Origin: Alkalilacustris brevis
Lineage (GTDB): Bacteria > Pseudomonadota > Alphaproteobacteria > Rhodobacterales > Rhodobacteraceae
Direction of reading: 5' to 3'
Assembly (NCBI RefSeq): GCF_003350345.1
Contig: NZ_QNVJ01000097.1
Span: 46,387 to 110,386 of the forward strand
Length of the DNA stretch: 64,000 nucleotides
Shown piece by piece: positions 1-8,794 of this stretch. The notes under the pieces are model-generated. The model was given only the letters and a program-made list of their open reading frames with translations. It had not been told where the DNA came from and ran no database searches. The stretch's first letter is position 1. The number at the start of each line of letters is the position of its first letter. A program made the translations under genes and the position numbers.

Positions 1-122
1 TCATAATTGATGCGTGCGTCGGCTTCGGCCTGTTTTGCCTGGGCCTGCATCTTCTCGATCTGGGCATTCCATTCGTCGATCTGCGCTTTCAGCTTGTCGA
101 CATATGCTTTGCGGTCGCTCAT
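1..122 (-). CDS. coiled-coil protein, N-terminal fragment cut by window edge
   Basis: The reverse strand opens with ATG at 122 and runs off the window after about 40 codons. The visible peptide begins MSDRKAYVDKLKAQIDEWN and continues rich in Lys, Glu, Gln and Ala with heptad-like spacing, which is typical of a short coiled-coil protein. I know similar small coiled-coil proteins in proteobacteria, but I cannot assign a function from 40 residues. The start is the only in-frame ATG near the edge. The carboxyl end lies outside the window. Confidence 0.6.
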   Translation of the reverse strand, partial: MSDRKAYVDKLKAQIDEWNAQIEKMQAQAKQAEADARINY

Positions 123-317
123 GGCCGTCTCCCTGTTCCTATCTGTCTGAGGTAGGCATTTCGGCGGATTTCTCAAGGGTTCCGGCAATGTGCCTGCGCC
201 GGGACTTGCGCAGCGCGCCGCCAGGGCGAGGGTCTTGCAGCGAAGGATCGGCGGATCAATCCTGTTACGGCCCCAGGCCTGCGGCACGGTGCCCGCACCC
301 ATGCAAGGAGTCGGCAC
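123..317. other. intergenic region, no gene seen
   Basis: About 195 bases lie between the divergent coiled-coil gene and the permease remnant. They hold no convincing open frame. The region presumably contains the promoter of the coiled-coil gene, but I could not pick out -35/-10 boxes. Confidence 0.4.
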
Positions 318-571
318 ATGACGCTGGAGCAGGCCCTGATTTTCGGCATCATCGTTGCGACGGTGGCCTTCTTCCTGTGGGGGAGGTTCCGACATGATGT
401 CGTGGCGCGGGGTGCGCTGATGGTTTGTGTGATCGTCGGGCTGGTTCCGGCGGCCGAGGCCTTCGCGGGCTTTGCCCACCCGGCGGGATAACTGTCGCCT
501 GCGTGCTGCCGCTCGAGGCGCTCGTGGTCGCGGTGAGCGTGCCGCTGCTCCTCATCGTCTGGCCGCTGTGA
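318..571 (+). pseudogene. remnant of an SLC13-family permease with a large internal deletion
   Basis: ATG 318 opens a frame reading MTLEQALIFGIIVATVAFF and then a second hydrophobic stretch ending in FAHPAG before a stop at 489-491. This resembles the start of SLC13/DASS (ArsB-like) anion permeases of this order, where the text continues with a Val-Ile-Thr-Val-Ala segment. One frame over, the downstream bases read ITVACVL and then jump directly to LVVAVSVPLLLIVWPL and a stop at 569-571, which resembles the last transmembrane helix of the same family. Both ends are therefore present, the middle (hundreds of codons) is missing, and a frameshift lies near 485-489. The product cannot be a working transporter. 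The family call is from recall of the terminal sequences. Confidence 0.6.
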
Positions 572-580
572 GGGCAGGGG

Positions 581-2152
581 TCAGGCGTTTGCGGGGCGGG
601 GCGCGCGCGTGCGGCCGATCCGCATCCGCATGTCACACCCCAGGGCCTTGGCAAGCGATTTGAACCGGGCTTCGACAACCTCGCCGTAAAGCCCCTGCGA
701 GCCGGGGGTGAGCACCAGTTCAAGCTCGCGCTTCTTGGGGTAATAGCGCAGCCGCCCTGCGGTTTCCGGCCCGTCGGCCGAGAACATCGCGCCAAAGCGC
801 ATGGCCTTGCCCAGCACCTCGGCCTGTTTGCGGTCGGTTTCGGAAAGCAGGCCGGCCAGCCGTGCCATGCGGCCCTCGCTTGCGCCGCTGTTGCGGTAGC
901 GGTGCATCAGCGCGACCCCCAGAAACACCCGCCCCCGATGATCCAGCCCGCCCAGATTGGCGCGAGTGGCGTTGTCGAAGCAGGCCTCGGCCCGGTAATC
1001 GGGGTGCGCGCGCCAGCTGACATCGTGCAGCAGGCAGGCGGCCTTTACCAGCCGCAGCCGCGCGGACGGGACATTTGTGTAGAGCGGCCGCAGAAACCCG
1101 AACAGGTGGCGGCCGAAGCCGGGCATCCGGGCGTTGGCCTGTTCGGCATGGCTGCAGGCCTCGATCAGCGGATCGCGCGCGCGCAGGCTTGGCGGCATCT
1201 GCTCATAGAGCACCCCCTCACGCAGCCCGTACGCGGAAATATGGATATGCTTCGGCCTGAGCCGCCACAGCACCTGCCGCAGCACCACCGCCGCCAGCGG
1301 CACTAGTGCGATACGCCCGCGCGACAGGCCGGTGCGGGCCTTGAGCAGGTTCACATCCTGGTCTTCCAGCCAGTCGATGGTGCGGCGGATCGCGCGCGGG
1401 GTCATTTCGTATTCATGCAGCACTGTCAGCGGATAATCGCGCCGCAGCATGTCCAGCCGCGCCAGCGCCCGCCACGAACCGCCCACCAGATAGAGGCGCT
1501 CGTAATCGCTGCCCACCTGCGCGACCAGCTTTTCCAGTTCGGCCCGGACATGCACCTTGAGGCCCTTCCGGCCCCCCGGAACCCCCTGCAGCCAGAACGG
1601 CCCCAGCGGCGAGGTCGCGCGCCGTTCGACCGCGCCCGCGCTGATGCCGGCCAGCTCCATCGAAGAGCCGCCGATATCGCAGACAAGTCCCTCGGCGCCG
1701 GGCCAGCCCAGCAGCACGCCCTGACCGGAAAGCCGCGCCTCCTCCTGCCCGTCGATGACATGAAGGCGCAGGCCGGTCGCGGCCTCGACCTCGGCGCAGA
1801 ATTCGGGGCCGTCGGCGGCCTCGCGAACGGCGGCGGTGGCCACAGTGTGCACGCTTTTCAGCGCCATGCTGCGTGAAAGCAGGGCAAAACGCTTGAGCGC
1901 GGCCAACGCACGGACACGCCCCTCGGGGTGCAGCCGCCCGCTTTCATAGAGTCCCCGGCCAAGCCCGCAGAGCACCTTTTCGTTGAAGAAGAACGCAGGC
2001 GAGCGCGCCGCCCCGTCAAACACCACCATCCTGACCGAGTTGGAGCCGACATCGATCACACCCACGCGCGAAAGTGCCCGCGCCGACGGATCGTTGAACA
2101 GAACCTTTCCGAAAGGATCGTCGTCTTCCGATACGGTCACAGCGCCGTCCAT
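581..2152 (-). CDS. ppx: exopolyphosphatase / guanosine pentaphosphatase (Ppx/GppA family)
   Basis: Cytosolic enzyme that removes terminal phosphate from polyphosphate or from pppGpp. The ASKHA-fold phosphate motifs are clear: VIDVGSNSVRM at about residues 32-42, ATAAVREA near 105-112 and CDIGGSSMEL near 158-167. A C-terminal helical HD-like region follows, with LLHDVSW. The ATG at 2152 gives 523 residues; a GTG at 2200, four bases after the ppk1 stop, would add 16 unconserved-looking residues. Neither start has a strong Shine-Dalgarno. It lies immediately downstream of ppk1 on the same strand, the classic pairing of polyphosphate synthesis and breakdown. Confidence 0.9.
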   Translation of the reverse strand: MDGAVTVSEDDDPFGKVLFNDPSARALSRVGVIDVGSNSVRMVVFDGAARSPAFFFNEKVLCGLGRGLYESGRLHPEGRVRALAALKRFALLSRSMALKSVHTVATAAVREAADGPEFCAEVEAATGLRLHVIDGQEEARLSGQGVLLGWPGAEGLVCDIGGSSMELAGISAGAVERRATSPLGPFWLQGVPGGRKGLKVHVRAELEKLVAQVGSDYERLYLVGGSWRALARLDMLRRDYPLTVLHEYEMTPRAIRRTIDWLEDQDVNLLKARTGLSRGRIALVPLAAVVLRQVLWRLRPKHIHISAYGLREGVLYEQMPPSLRARDPLIEACSHAEQANARMPGFGRHLFGFLRPLYTNVPSARLRLVKAACLLHDVSWRAHPDYRAEACFDNATRANLGGLDHRGRVFLGVALMHRYRNSGASEGRMARLAGLLSETDRKQAEVLGKAMRFGAMFSADGPETAGRLRYYPKKRELELVLTPGSQGLYGEVVEARFKSLAKALGCDMRMRIGRTRAPRPANA

Positions 2153-2203
2153 GTCCCGGGTCTGCTGAATGCGCGGCGACTGTGACGGGTTTGCCGGCAC
2201 AGG

Positions 2204-4378
2204 TCAATCTTTCCCGTGTGCCAACTGCGGCACATCGGCGGCGCCCGCCTTGCCCCGCCCCGAAAGCGACGGATTCTCCATGAAGAAGCGGTGGCAATTG
2301 AACAGCTCGCGCCCTTCGTCGGGCAGCGTGCGCTCGAAACTTCCGTCGGGTTTCAGCACCCAGCTTTGTTCCTCATCGGCCAGGTTCGCAGCCATGACCT
2401 GGCTCACGATCTGGGCCTTCACGGTATTATTGAGGATCTCGACCAGCGTTTCGACGCGGCGGTTCAGGTTGCGCCCCATCCAGTCGGCCGAAGAGATGAA
2501 GACCCGCGCGCCTTCCGAGGGCAGGCCGTGGCCATTGCCGAAACAGACGATGCGCGAGTGTTCCAGAAACCGCCCGACAATGGATTTCACCCGGATGTTC
2601 TCGGACAGGCCCTGAACGCCGGGCCGCAACCCGCAGACCCCGCGCACCACCAGGTCGATCTGCACGCCTGCGCGGCTGGCGTCGTATAGCGCGTCGATCA
2701 CATCCGGCTCGACGATGGCATTCAGCTTGGCCCATATCTGCGCGGGCTGCCCGGCGCGGGCGTGTTCAGCCTCCTGCGCGATCAGCGCAAGCAGGCGCGG
2801 CTTCAGGTCGATGGGCGAGATCGCCAGGTTTTCCAGCCGCTCGGGTTTGGCGTAGCCCGAGAGATAGTTGAACACCCGCGAGGCATCGCGCCCCAGCGCC
2901 GGGTCGGTCGTGAACAGCGACAGGTCGGTGTAGATGCGTGCAGTGATCGGGTGGTAATTGCCGGTGCCGTAATGGCTGTAGGTCACAAGCCGCCCGCCCT
3001 CGCGGCGCACCACCGACGAAAGCTTGGCATGCGTCTTGTAGTTCAGAAAGCCATAAACCACATGCGCGCCGGCGCGTTCCAGCCGCCGCGACTGGCGGAT
3101 ATTGGCGGCCTCGTCGAAGCGGGCCTTCAGCTCGACCAGCGCGGTCACCGATTTGCCGTTCTCTGCGGCCTCGCACAGTGCGGCCACGATGGGGCTGTCG
3201 CGCGAGGTGCGGTAAAGCGTCTGCTTGATGGCCAGCACGTCGGGGTCGCGGGCGGCCTGATCGAGAAAGCGCACCACCATGTCGAAGGTCTCGTAAGGGT
3301 GATGCAGCAGCATGTCCTTCTGGCGGATCGCGGCGAACATGTCGCCGCCGTGGTCCTGCACCCGTTCGGGCACCCGCGGCGTGAAGGAAGGCCAGAGCAG
3401 ATCGCGCCGGTTCTCAAGCACCAGTTCGCGCAGATCGGCCAGCCCCAGCAGCCCGTCGATCTCGATCACTTCATCGGGCACGACCTCGAGCTTCTCCATC
3501 ACCATGTCGCGCAGGGCGTCGGGCGCGTTGGCGGTGATCTTCAGCCGCACCACCTCGCCCCGGCGGCGGCGTTTGAGCGCGATCTCGAATTCGCGCACCA
3601 GGTCTTCGGCTTCTTCCTCCAGTTCCAGATCGCTGTCGCGCAGCACCCTGAAGCCGCAATGCCCCAACATCCGGTAACCGGGAAACAGCGCGCCCAGATT
3701 GGCCAGCAGCAACTCCTCGAGCGGCAGGAAGCGCGCCTCGCGCCCGTCTGACGGCAGCGGAATGAAGCGGTCGATCTGCCCCGGCACCGGCAGGATCGCG
3801 GTCAATGCGCGGCGGCTGTTTTCCTCTTCCAGCTTGAGGGCCAGGCAGTAGCCGGTGTTGGGAATGAAAGGGAAAGGATGCGCCGGATCGACCGCCAGCG
3901 GGGACAGCACCGGAAACACCATGTTCAGGAAATGATCGTGCAGAAAGGCGCGGTCGCCCTCGTCCAGCGCCTCGCGGGTCATGATCGAGATGCCGGCTTC
4001 TTCCATCTCGGCGCGCAGCCCGGTGCAGACCTGCTGCTGCTCGGCCATCAGGGTGCGGGCGTCGCGGTTGATCTCGACAAGCTGCTCGGCCGGGCTCAGC
4101 CCGTCGGCGGCGGGGGTGGTGTTGCCGCTGCGCGCCAGTTCGCGCAGCCCGGCCACGCGCACAGTGTAGAATTCATCGAGGTTGGTTGCCGAGATCGAAA
4201 GATAGCGCAGCCGCTCGAGCAGCGGCACGCGGGGATTGCGCGCCTCGTCCAGCACCCGGCGGTTGAAGGCCAGCCATGACAGTTCGCGATTGATGAAACG
4301 CCCCGGCCCGGCAGGGTCGAAATCAGGAAGGGCCGCCGGGGCGCTGATGGGGGTGTTGAGGAAATCGGCGTTTGTCAT
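2204..4378 (-). CDS. ppk1: polyphosphate kinase 1
   Basis: Reversibly transfers the gamma phosphate of ATP onto polyphosphate. The protein has the N-terminal Ppk motif [19 protein letters not shown], the middle domain and the two PLD-like C-terminal domains. The autophosphorylated histidine is in the KTHAK motif near residue 450, and a second conserved histidine lies in the SHYGTGNYH segment. Length is 724 residues, normal for Ppk1. I chose the ATG at 4378 because the upstream extension of the open frame is low-complexity Arg/Ser/Pro text and conservation begins about 25 residues after this Met. The gene runs into ppx with a four-base gap before the alternative ppx start, so the pair is probably one operon. 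Confidence 0.95.
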   Translation of the reverse strand: MTNADFLNTPISAPAALPDFDPAGPGRFINRELSWLAFNRRVLDEARNPRVPLLERLRYLSISATNLDEFYTVRVAGLRELARSGNTTPAADGLSPAEQLVEINRDARTLMAEQQQVCTGLRAEMEEAGISIMTREALDEGDRAFLHDHFLNMVFPVLSPLAVDPAHPFPFIPNTGYCLALKLEEENSRRALTAILPVPGQIDRFIPLPSDGREARFLPLEELLLANLGALFPGYRMLGHCGFRVLRDSDLELEEEAEDLVREFEIALKRRRRGEVVRLKITANAPDALRDMVMEKLEVVPDEVIEIDGLLGLADLRELVLENRRDLLWPSFTPRVPERVQDHGGDMFAAIRQKDMLLHHPYETFDMVVRFLDQAARDPDVLAIKQTLYRTSRDSPIVAALCEAAENGKSVTALVELKARFDEAANIRQSRRLERAGAHVVYGFLNYKTHAKLSSVVRREGGRLVTYSHYGTGNYHPITARIYTDLSLFTTDPALGRDASRVFNYLSGYAKPERLENLAISPIDLKPRLLALIAQEAEHARAGQPAQIWAKLNAIVEPDVIDALYDASRAGVQIDLVVRGVCGLRPGVQGLSENIRVKSIVGRFLEHSRIVCFGNGHGLPSEGARVFISSADWMGRNLNRRVETLVEILNNTVKAQIVSQVMAANLADEEQSWVLKPDGSFERTLPDEGRELFNCHRFFMENPSLSGRGKAGAADVPQLAHGKD

Positions 4379-4448
4379 GTGTCGTTCATTATGGGCAGGG
4401 CGCAACATTCTCGTGACAGTTTCAACATCGGGCCGCCCATCATGCAGC

Positions 4449-5126
4449 CTATGGGTCAGGGCTGTCCAGCACCTGCGCCGCAAGGCTTCGTGAGACGGGG
4501 CGCTGCTCGGCCAGGGCGCGCGCGTCGAGTGCTGCGACCAGACGCGCGGCGGCGGCGAGTGAGCGCTCCATCCGGCGCAGCAGATAGGCAATCAGCTCGG
4601 GCTGCACCGCGATCTGCCGGTCGGCGAACAGCTTCACCAGCACCGCCGCCAGCAGCGTATCGTCGGGCGGCTCGATCGTGGCTGTCTGGGTGGCCTGCAT
4701 CCGGCTGGCCAGGTCGGGCAGGGCGATGGGCCAGCGGGCAGGCGGGGTGCGGGCCGTGATCAGCAGCCGCCCATCCATGCCCAGCAGGTGGTTGTGCAGG
4801 TGAAACAGCGCCCGCTCGGCGGTGGCGTCGCCGCACAGCGCCTCGGCATCCTCGACCGCGACATGGCCCTGTCGGGCAAGCCGGTCGATATCGGCCCCGG
4901 CAAGGTTGCGCGCGGCGATGATTGTTGCGCCGGTCTCGGCCGCCCAGACATGGGCGAGATGCGTCTTGCCCGCCCCCGCAGCACCGATCAGCGCCAGCTT
5001 TCCGCCCGGCCATTGCGCGGCATCCTCGACCGCGCGCACCGCAAGCGCGTTCGAGGGCGCGACGAGGAAATTCTCGCGCCCCAGTGCCGGGCGCACGGGC
5101 AGATCGAGGACAAGCTGGCGCGACAT
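4449..5126 (-). CDS. hdaA: Hda-type DnaA homolog (regulatory inactivation of DnaA)
   Basis: A 225-residue AAA+ protein matching DnaA domain III without the DNA-binding domain IV. At the N-terminus QLVLDLP (residues 4-10) fits the beta-clamp-binding peptide of Hda. The P-loop GAAGAGKTH is at 48-56, a Walker B-like VAVEDAE is near 89-95, and an arginine-rich sensor region follows. In this family the clamp-bound protein stimulates ATP hydrolysis by DnaA and prevents re-initiation. It lies 70 bases upstream of ppk1 and 3 bases downstream of the PerM-like gene on the same strand, a neighbourhood I recognise from related genomes. Walker B has ED rather than DD, as in other degenerate Hda proteins. 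Confidence 0.85.
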   Translation of the reverse strand: MSRQLVLDLPVRPALGRENFLVAPSNALAVRAVEDAAQWPGGKLALIGAAGAGKTHLAHVWAAETGATIIAARNLAGADIDRLARQGHVAVEDAEALCGDATAERALFHLHNHLLGMDGRLLITARTPPARWPIALPDLASRMQATQTATIEPPDDTLLAAVLVKLFADRQIAVQPELIAYLLRRMERSLAAAARLVAALDARALAEQRPVSRSLAAQVLDSPDP

Positions 5127-5129
5127 GGG

Positions 5130-6218
5130 CTAGCCTTCCCCGCTTTCACCCGGTCCGGGCGGAGGGCCTGGCCGGTCGTCATAAAGGCGGCTGGCGCGAT
5201 ACTGTTCGGCGGCGAAACGGCCCAGCACACCCAGCGCCGCCGCAAGCGGGATCGCCACCAGCATGCCACTGAACCCGAAAAGGGTGCCGAAGGCCGACAG
5301 CGCCAGCAGCAGCCAGACCGGATGCAGCCCGACCGAGCGCCCCACCAGCTTGGGCACCAGGATGTTGCCCTCCAGGGCCTGCCCCAGCACGAACACCGCC
5401 ACCACGATGCCGATAGCCAGCGGCTCGCCCCAGAACTGAAACAGTGCCAGCCCGATGGCCAGCACGCCGCCCACGATCGCCCCGATATAGGGGATGAACG
5501 AGATCAGCCCGGCCGTGACCCCCACCGCCAGGCCATATTGCAGGCCCGCCAGCATCAGCGCCCCAGAGTAATACACGGCCAGGACAAGGCACACGGTCAA
5601 CTGCCCGCGCACGAATCCCGCGATGGCATGATCGATCTCGCCGGCCAGGCGGCGGATCGTCGGGGCATGGTCGCGCGGCAGATAGGCATCGATCCGCGCG
5701 ATCAGGCGCGGCCAGTCAAGCAGCAGGTAGAAGGCAACGACCGGCGCGATCACCAGAAAGATGAAGAACCCCAGCACACTGCGCGCCGAGGTCACGACCC
5801 CCTCGACCAGCGCATCGCCGCGCTGCCGGATATTCTCGCCCAGGGCGGCAAGCCCGTCGCGCATGGCGCCGTCTGCATCGAAGCTGGCCGAAACATGGGT
5901 GGCGACAAAGGCTTGCAACTGCTGGAAAATATCGGGCGCGGCCTCGAATAGCTGCAGGATCTGGGTGAAAATCCGCGGGATGATCAGCAGCCCCGCCAAC
6001 ACGACCACCGAGGCCAGCGCCAGCGAAATCACGATCACCGCCGCCAGCCGCGGCAACCCGGCCTGCTGCATCCGCCGCACCACCGGATCGAGGAAATAGG
6101 CCACCGCTGCCCCCACGAGAAACGGAAGCAGCACGTCGCCCAGCAGCCAGAGCACGCCCAGAAGCACCGCCGCGGCGATGCCCCAGTAATGCAACTGGTC
6201 CCTGACGGGCAGGCTCAT
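5130..6218 (-). CDS. AI-2E / PerM family membrane transporter
   Basis: A 362-residue integral membrane protein with about seven or eight hydrophobic segments. It shows the family pattern: an N-terminal pair of helices (residues 10-50), a long soluble stretch with amphipathic helices, then the signature region with GLISFIPYIGAIVG, and a helix pair with LGQALEGNILVPKLVG. PerM/TqsA-like proteins export varied small molecules or Na+/H+; the substrate cannot be read from sequence. ATG 6218 was chosen because the longer frame begins with low-complexity Arg/His text and the family starts a few residues before the first helix. It ends three bases before hdaA and is probably co-transcribed with it. 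Confidence 0.85.
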   Translation of the reverse strand: MSLPVRDQLHYWGIAAAVLLGVLWLLGDVLLPFLVGAAVAYFLDPVVRRMQQAGLPRLAAVIVISLALASVVVLAGLLIIPRIFTQILQLFEAAPDIFQQLQAFVATHVSASFDADGAMRDGLAALGENIRQRGDALVEGVVTSARSVLGFFIFLVIAPVVAFYLLLDWPRLIARIDAYLPRDHAPTIRRLAGEIDHAIAGFVRGQLTVCLVLAVYYSGALMLAGLQYGLAVGVTAGLISFIPYIGAIVGGVLAIGLALFQFWGEPLAIGIVVAVFVLGQALEGNILVPKLVGRSVGLHPVWLLLALSAFGTLFGFSGMLVAIPLAAALGVLGRFAAEQYRASRLYDDRPGPPPGPGESGEG

Positions 6219-6388
6219 ATCCGTATCCCTCGCGCGATGCTGCCTGTTCTCTCTTCGCCCATGCGCCCGCCGCGCGCAACCGATGATGCATGCGGCGGGC
6301 GCATGGCGCTGTCGCTGCGCTCTTGTCTGGGCGATGCGGCTGGCATACACCTGCCGCCAAACCCTTTCCGGCCCAGAGGTTTGCCCGA

Positions 6389-7726
6389 ATGCGCCTTTCC
6401 CGCTATTTTCTGCCCGTCCTCAAGGAAACCCCCTCCGAGGCCCAGATCGCCAGCCACCGGCTGATGCTGCGCGCCGGCATGATCCGCCAGCAGGCCGCGG
6501 GCATCTATTCCTGGCTGCCGCTGGGCTTCAAGGTGCTGCGCCGGATCGAGGAAATCGTGCATCAGGAACAGGTGCGCGCCGGGCATATCCCGCTCCTGAT
6601 GCCCACGCTTCAGCCTGCCGACCTGTGGCGCGAAAGCGGCCGCTATGACGATTACGGCGAGGAAATGCTGCGCATCCAGGATCGCCACAAGCGCGACCTG
6701 CTTTATGGGCCGACCAACGAGGAGATGATCACCGACATCTTCCGCACCCATGTGGGCAGCTACCGCGACCTGCCGCTGACACTCTATCACATCCAGTGGA
6801 AATTCCGTGACGAGATCCGCCCCCGTTTCGGGGTGATGCGCGGGCGCGAGTTCCTGATGAAGGACGGCTACAATTTCGACATCGACAAGGATGCGGCGCT
6901 GCACGCTTATAACCGCCACATGGTCGCCTACCTGCGCACCTACGAGCGCATGGGGCTGACCGCGATCCCGATGCGCGCGGCCTCCGGGCCTATCGGCGGC
7001 GACAACACGCATGAATTCCTCGTGTTGGCCTCCACCGGCGAGTCCGAAGTGTTCTACGACACCGCCGTCACCGACCTGAAACTGGGCGCGCGCAAGGTCG
7101 ATTACGACAACCGCGACGAGGTTTCCGCGATCTGCGAGGAATTCACCAGCCTCTACGCCCGCACCGACGAAACCCATGACGAGGCCGCCTTCGCCGCGGT
7201 GCCTGAAGCCCGCCGCAAGGTGGGCCGCGGCATCGAGGTGGGGCAGATCTTCTATTTCGGTACCAAGTATTCCGAACCAATGGGCGCCACCGTGGTCACC
7301 CCCGACGGCAGCCGCGTGCCGGTGCATATGGGCAGCCACGGTATCGGCGTCAGCCGCCTCGTGGGCGCGATCATCGAGGCCAGCCATGACGACCGCGGCA
7401 TCATCTGGCCCGAGGGCGTCACGCCCTTCCACGCGGGTATCGTCAACCTCAAGCAAGGCGACAGCGCCACCGGCGGGGTGTGCGACCAGCTTGTCGCCGG
7501 GCTCGAGGCCGCGGGGCTCGCGCCCCTCTATGACGACCGCGAGGAACGCGCCGGCGCCAAATTCGCCACCATGGACCTGATCGGCCTGCCCTGGCGCATC
7601 ACCGTGGGCCCGCGCGGCCTGGCCTCGGGCAAGGTGGAGCTGACCTGCCGCCGCAGCGGCGAAAGCGACGAGATGTCCCCCGAAGCCGCCGTCGAACGCC
7701 TGCGCGAGATCTACGCCCACCACTAG
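6389..7726 (+). CDS. proS: prolyl-tRNA synthetase, short alphaproteobacterial type
   Basis: Charges tRNA-Pro. The class II motifs are present: motif 1 region around [18 protein letters not shown], motif 2 [17 protein letters not shown], and motif 3 [13 protein letters not shown], followed by the anticodon-binding domain with the [13 protein letters not shown] segment. At 445 residues it lacks the roughly 180-residue editing insertion of E. coli ProS, as is usual in alphaproteobacteria, so mischarged Ala-tRNA-Pro would need a separate editing factor. ATG 6389 begins [15 protein letters not shown], the conserved N-terminus. The gene is divergent from the PerM-like gene, with 170 bases between the starts. 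Confidence 0.97.
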   Translation: MRLSRYFLPVLKETPSEAQIASHRLMLRAGMIRQQAAGIYSWLPLGFKVLRRIEEIVHQEQVRAGHIPLLMPTLQPADLWRESGRYDDYGEEMLRIQDRHKRDLLYGPTNEEMITDIFRTHVGSYRDLPLTLYHIQWKFRDEIRPRFGVMRGREFLMKDGYNFDIDKDAALHAYNRHMVAYLRTYERMGLTAIPMRAASGPIGGDNTHEFLVLASTGESEVFYDTAVTDLKLGARKVDYDNRDEVSAICEEFTSLYARTDETHDEAAFAAVPEARRKVGRGIEVGQIFYFGTKYSEPMGATVVTPDGSRVPVHMGSHGIGVSRLVGAIIEASHDDRGIIWPEGVTPFHAGIVNLKQGDSATGGVCDQLVAGLEAAGLAPLYDDREERAGAKFATMDLIGLPWRITVGPRGLASGKVELTCRRSGESDEMSPEAAVERLREIYAHH

Positions 7727-7860
7727 TTGGACGGGCCGCAAGGGGCGCGCGTGCGAGCTGCGGCAAAATGCAGGGGCGCGTCATCTTGCGCAGCTTCCCC
7801 GCGCGCCATAGGTATCAGGAGACAGGCACGACAAATCGCAACACATGCAAGGGTTTCGAC

Positions 7861-8178
7861 ATGCAGATTCAAGTCAACACCGACAACAATGTCCAGGGGC
7901 GGGAAGATGTCATCCGCTTTGTCGAAACGACCGTTCAGTCAAAACTGGGGGCGATCGCCGAGCATCTGACCCGTGTCGAGGTGCATATCGGCGATGAAAA
8001 CGGCCCCAAGGGCGGCGGCAAACACATGCGCTGCATGGTTGAGGCCCGGCCCGAAGGCCGCGCGCCGGTGGCGGTGACCCACAACGATTCCAACATCAAG
8101 AGCGCGATCACCCACGCCATCGACAAGATGCGCAACGCGCTCGACAGCGACCTGGGAAAACTGAAAAAGCACCGCTGA
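7861..8178 (+). CDS. hpf: ribosome hibernation promoting factor, short form
   Basis: A 105-residue HPF/RaiA (YfiA) family protein: an N-terminal beta strand MQIQVNTDNN, the helix VIRFVETTVQSKLGAI, the strand RVEVHIGDENG and a basic C-terminal helix ending KLKKHR. These proteins bind the 30S decoding centre and stop translation in starved cells. The C-terminal dimerisation domain of long HPF is absent. ATG 7861 is the first codon of the conserved strand. The gene stands alone downstream of proS with a 134-base leader that probably holds its own promoter. Confidence 0.85.
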   Translation: MQIQVNTDNNVQGREDVIRFVETTVQSKLGAIAEHLTRVEVHIGDENGPKGGGKHMRCMVEARPEGRAPVAVTHNDSNIKSAITHAIDKMRNALDSDLGKLKKHR

Positions 8179-8256
8179 CAAGGCGGGGCAGGGCGCGCCT
8201 GACAGCATTTCGGCTATTCGTTGAATCGCCGAAACGATTTAACCTTCTGTTTTGTC

Positions 8257-8300
8257 GCAATTTCGAACCGGAAAAGTCTATCAACTTTTTCTGAAATTGC
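8257..8300. repeat. dispersed hairpin repeat, family B, copy 1
   Basis: An imperfect palindrome opening GCAATTTC and closing GAAATTGC around a core GGAAAAGTCTATCAACTTTT. Similar copies lie at 43997-44046 and 57360-57405; the shared core is GAAAAAGTCCATCA. It sits between hpf and the ArsC-like gene and would fold into a stem of about 17 pairs with a small bulge. It explains why the open frame of the next gene extends artificially upstream. Confidence 0.6.
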
Positions 8301-8341
8301 TTGAATCGCGCGCGCCCGCTTCCGGGGCAAGGGGCATCACG

Positions 8342-8668
8342 ATGGAACTGCTGGGTATTCCCACCTGCGATACCTGCCGCAAGGCGCGCAAGGCGCTGGA
8401 AGACGCAGGCCACGAGGTGCAGTTTCGCGACATCCGCAAGGCACCGCTCAGCGATGCCGAACGCACCGCGCTGCTCGCGGTTTTCGGCGACGCCCTCATC
8501 AACCGCAAATCCGCGACATGGCGCGCGCTCGACGATACCGCGCGCGCCCTGCCGCCTGCGGCTTTGCTGGCCGAACATGCCACATTGATGAAACGCCCGG
8601 TGATCCGCCAGGGCGATCGGCTCCACCTTGGCTGGGGCCCCGAGACCCGCGCCGCCCTGTTGGGCTGA
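8342..8668 (+). CDS. ArsC/Spx/YffB family thiol reductase-like protein
   Basis: A 108-residue thioredoxin-fold protein of the ArsC/Spx group. The N-terminal strand MELLGIPTCDTCRKA carries a CxxC pair at Cys9 and Cys12, followed by the family helix and the FRDIRKAPLS segment (compare YYDYKK/D-x-R-K in relatives). A terminal KRPVIRQGDRLHLGW motif contains the cis-proline and the glycine-rich end. Members include arsenate reductases, Spx regulators and glutathione-dependent YffB; which applies here cannot be told, and no ars genes are nearby. ATG 8342 was preferred because the longer frame begins inside a dispersed hairpin repeat. Confidence 0.8.
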   Translation: MELLGIPTCDTCRKARKALEDAGHEVQFRDIRKAPLSDAERTALLAVFGDALINRKSATWRALDDTARALPPAALLAEHATLMKRPVIRQGDRLHLGWGPETRAALLG

Positions 8669-8706
8669 TCCGCGCGCCAACCCTGCCGGAAGCTCGCAGA
8701 AGCCCG

Positions 8707-8738
8707 TTCTTCTTGGCAAAAATATCCCCGCCGGAGGC
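8707..8738 (-). repeat. dispersed element family A, single copy
   Basis: Reads TTCTTGGCAAAAATATCCCC followed by GCCGGAGGC on the plus strand; in the reverse orientation it is GCCTCCGGCGGGGATATTT plus an A/T and pyrimidine tract. It lies between the convergent ends of the ArsC-like gene and the AAA+ ATPase. A near-identical copy is at 59984-60016, and variant copies with a TTCACTGTG end occur at six more places in this window. Confidence 0.8.
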
Positions 8739-8794
8739 CCCCGCCAGCGACAGGCGCGACGTCAGTCGCTTCAGGACACAGCATCATGGGCGGC

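Noticed and set aside
8252..8341. Longer N-terminus for the ArsC/Spx-like protein
   Set aside because: The extension is the translation of a dispersed hairpin repeat and precedes the conserved first strand.
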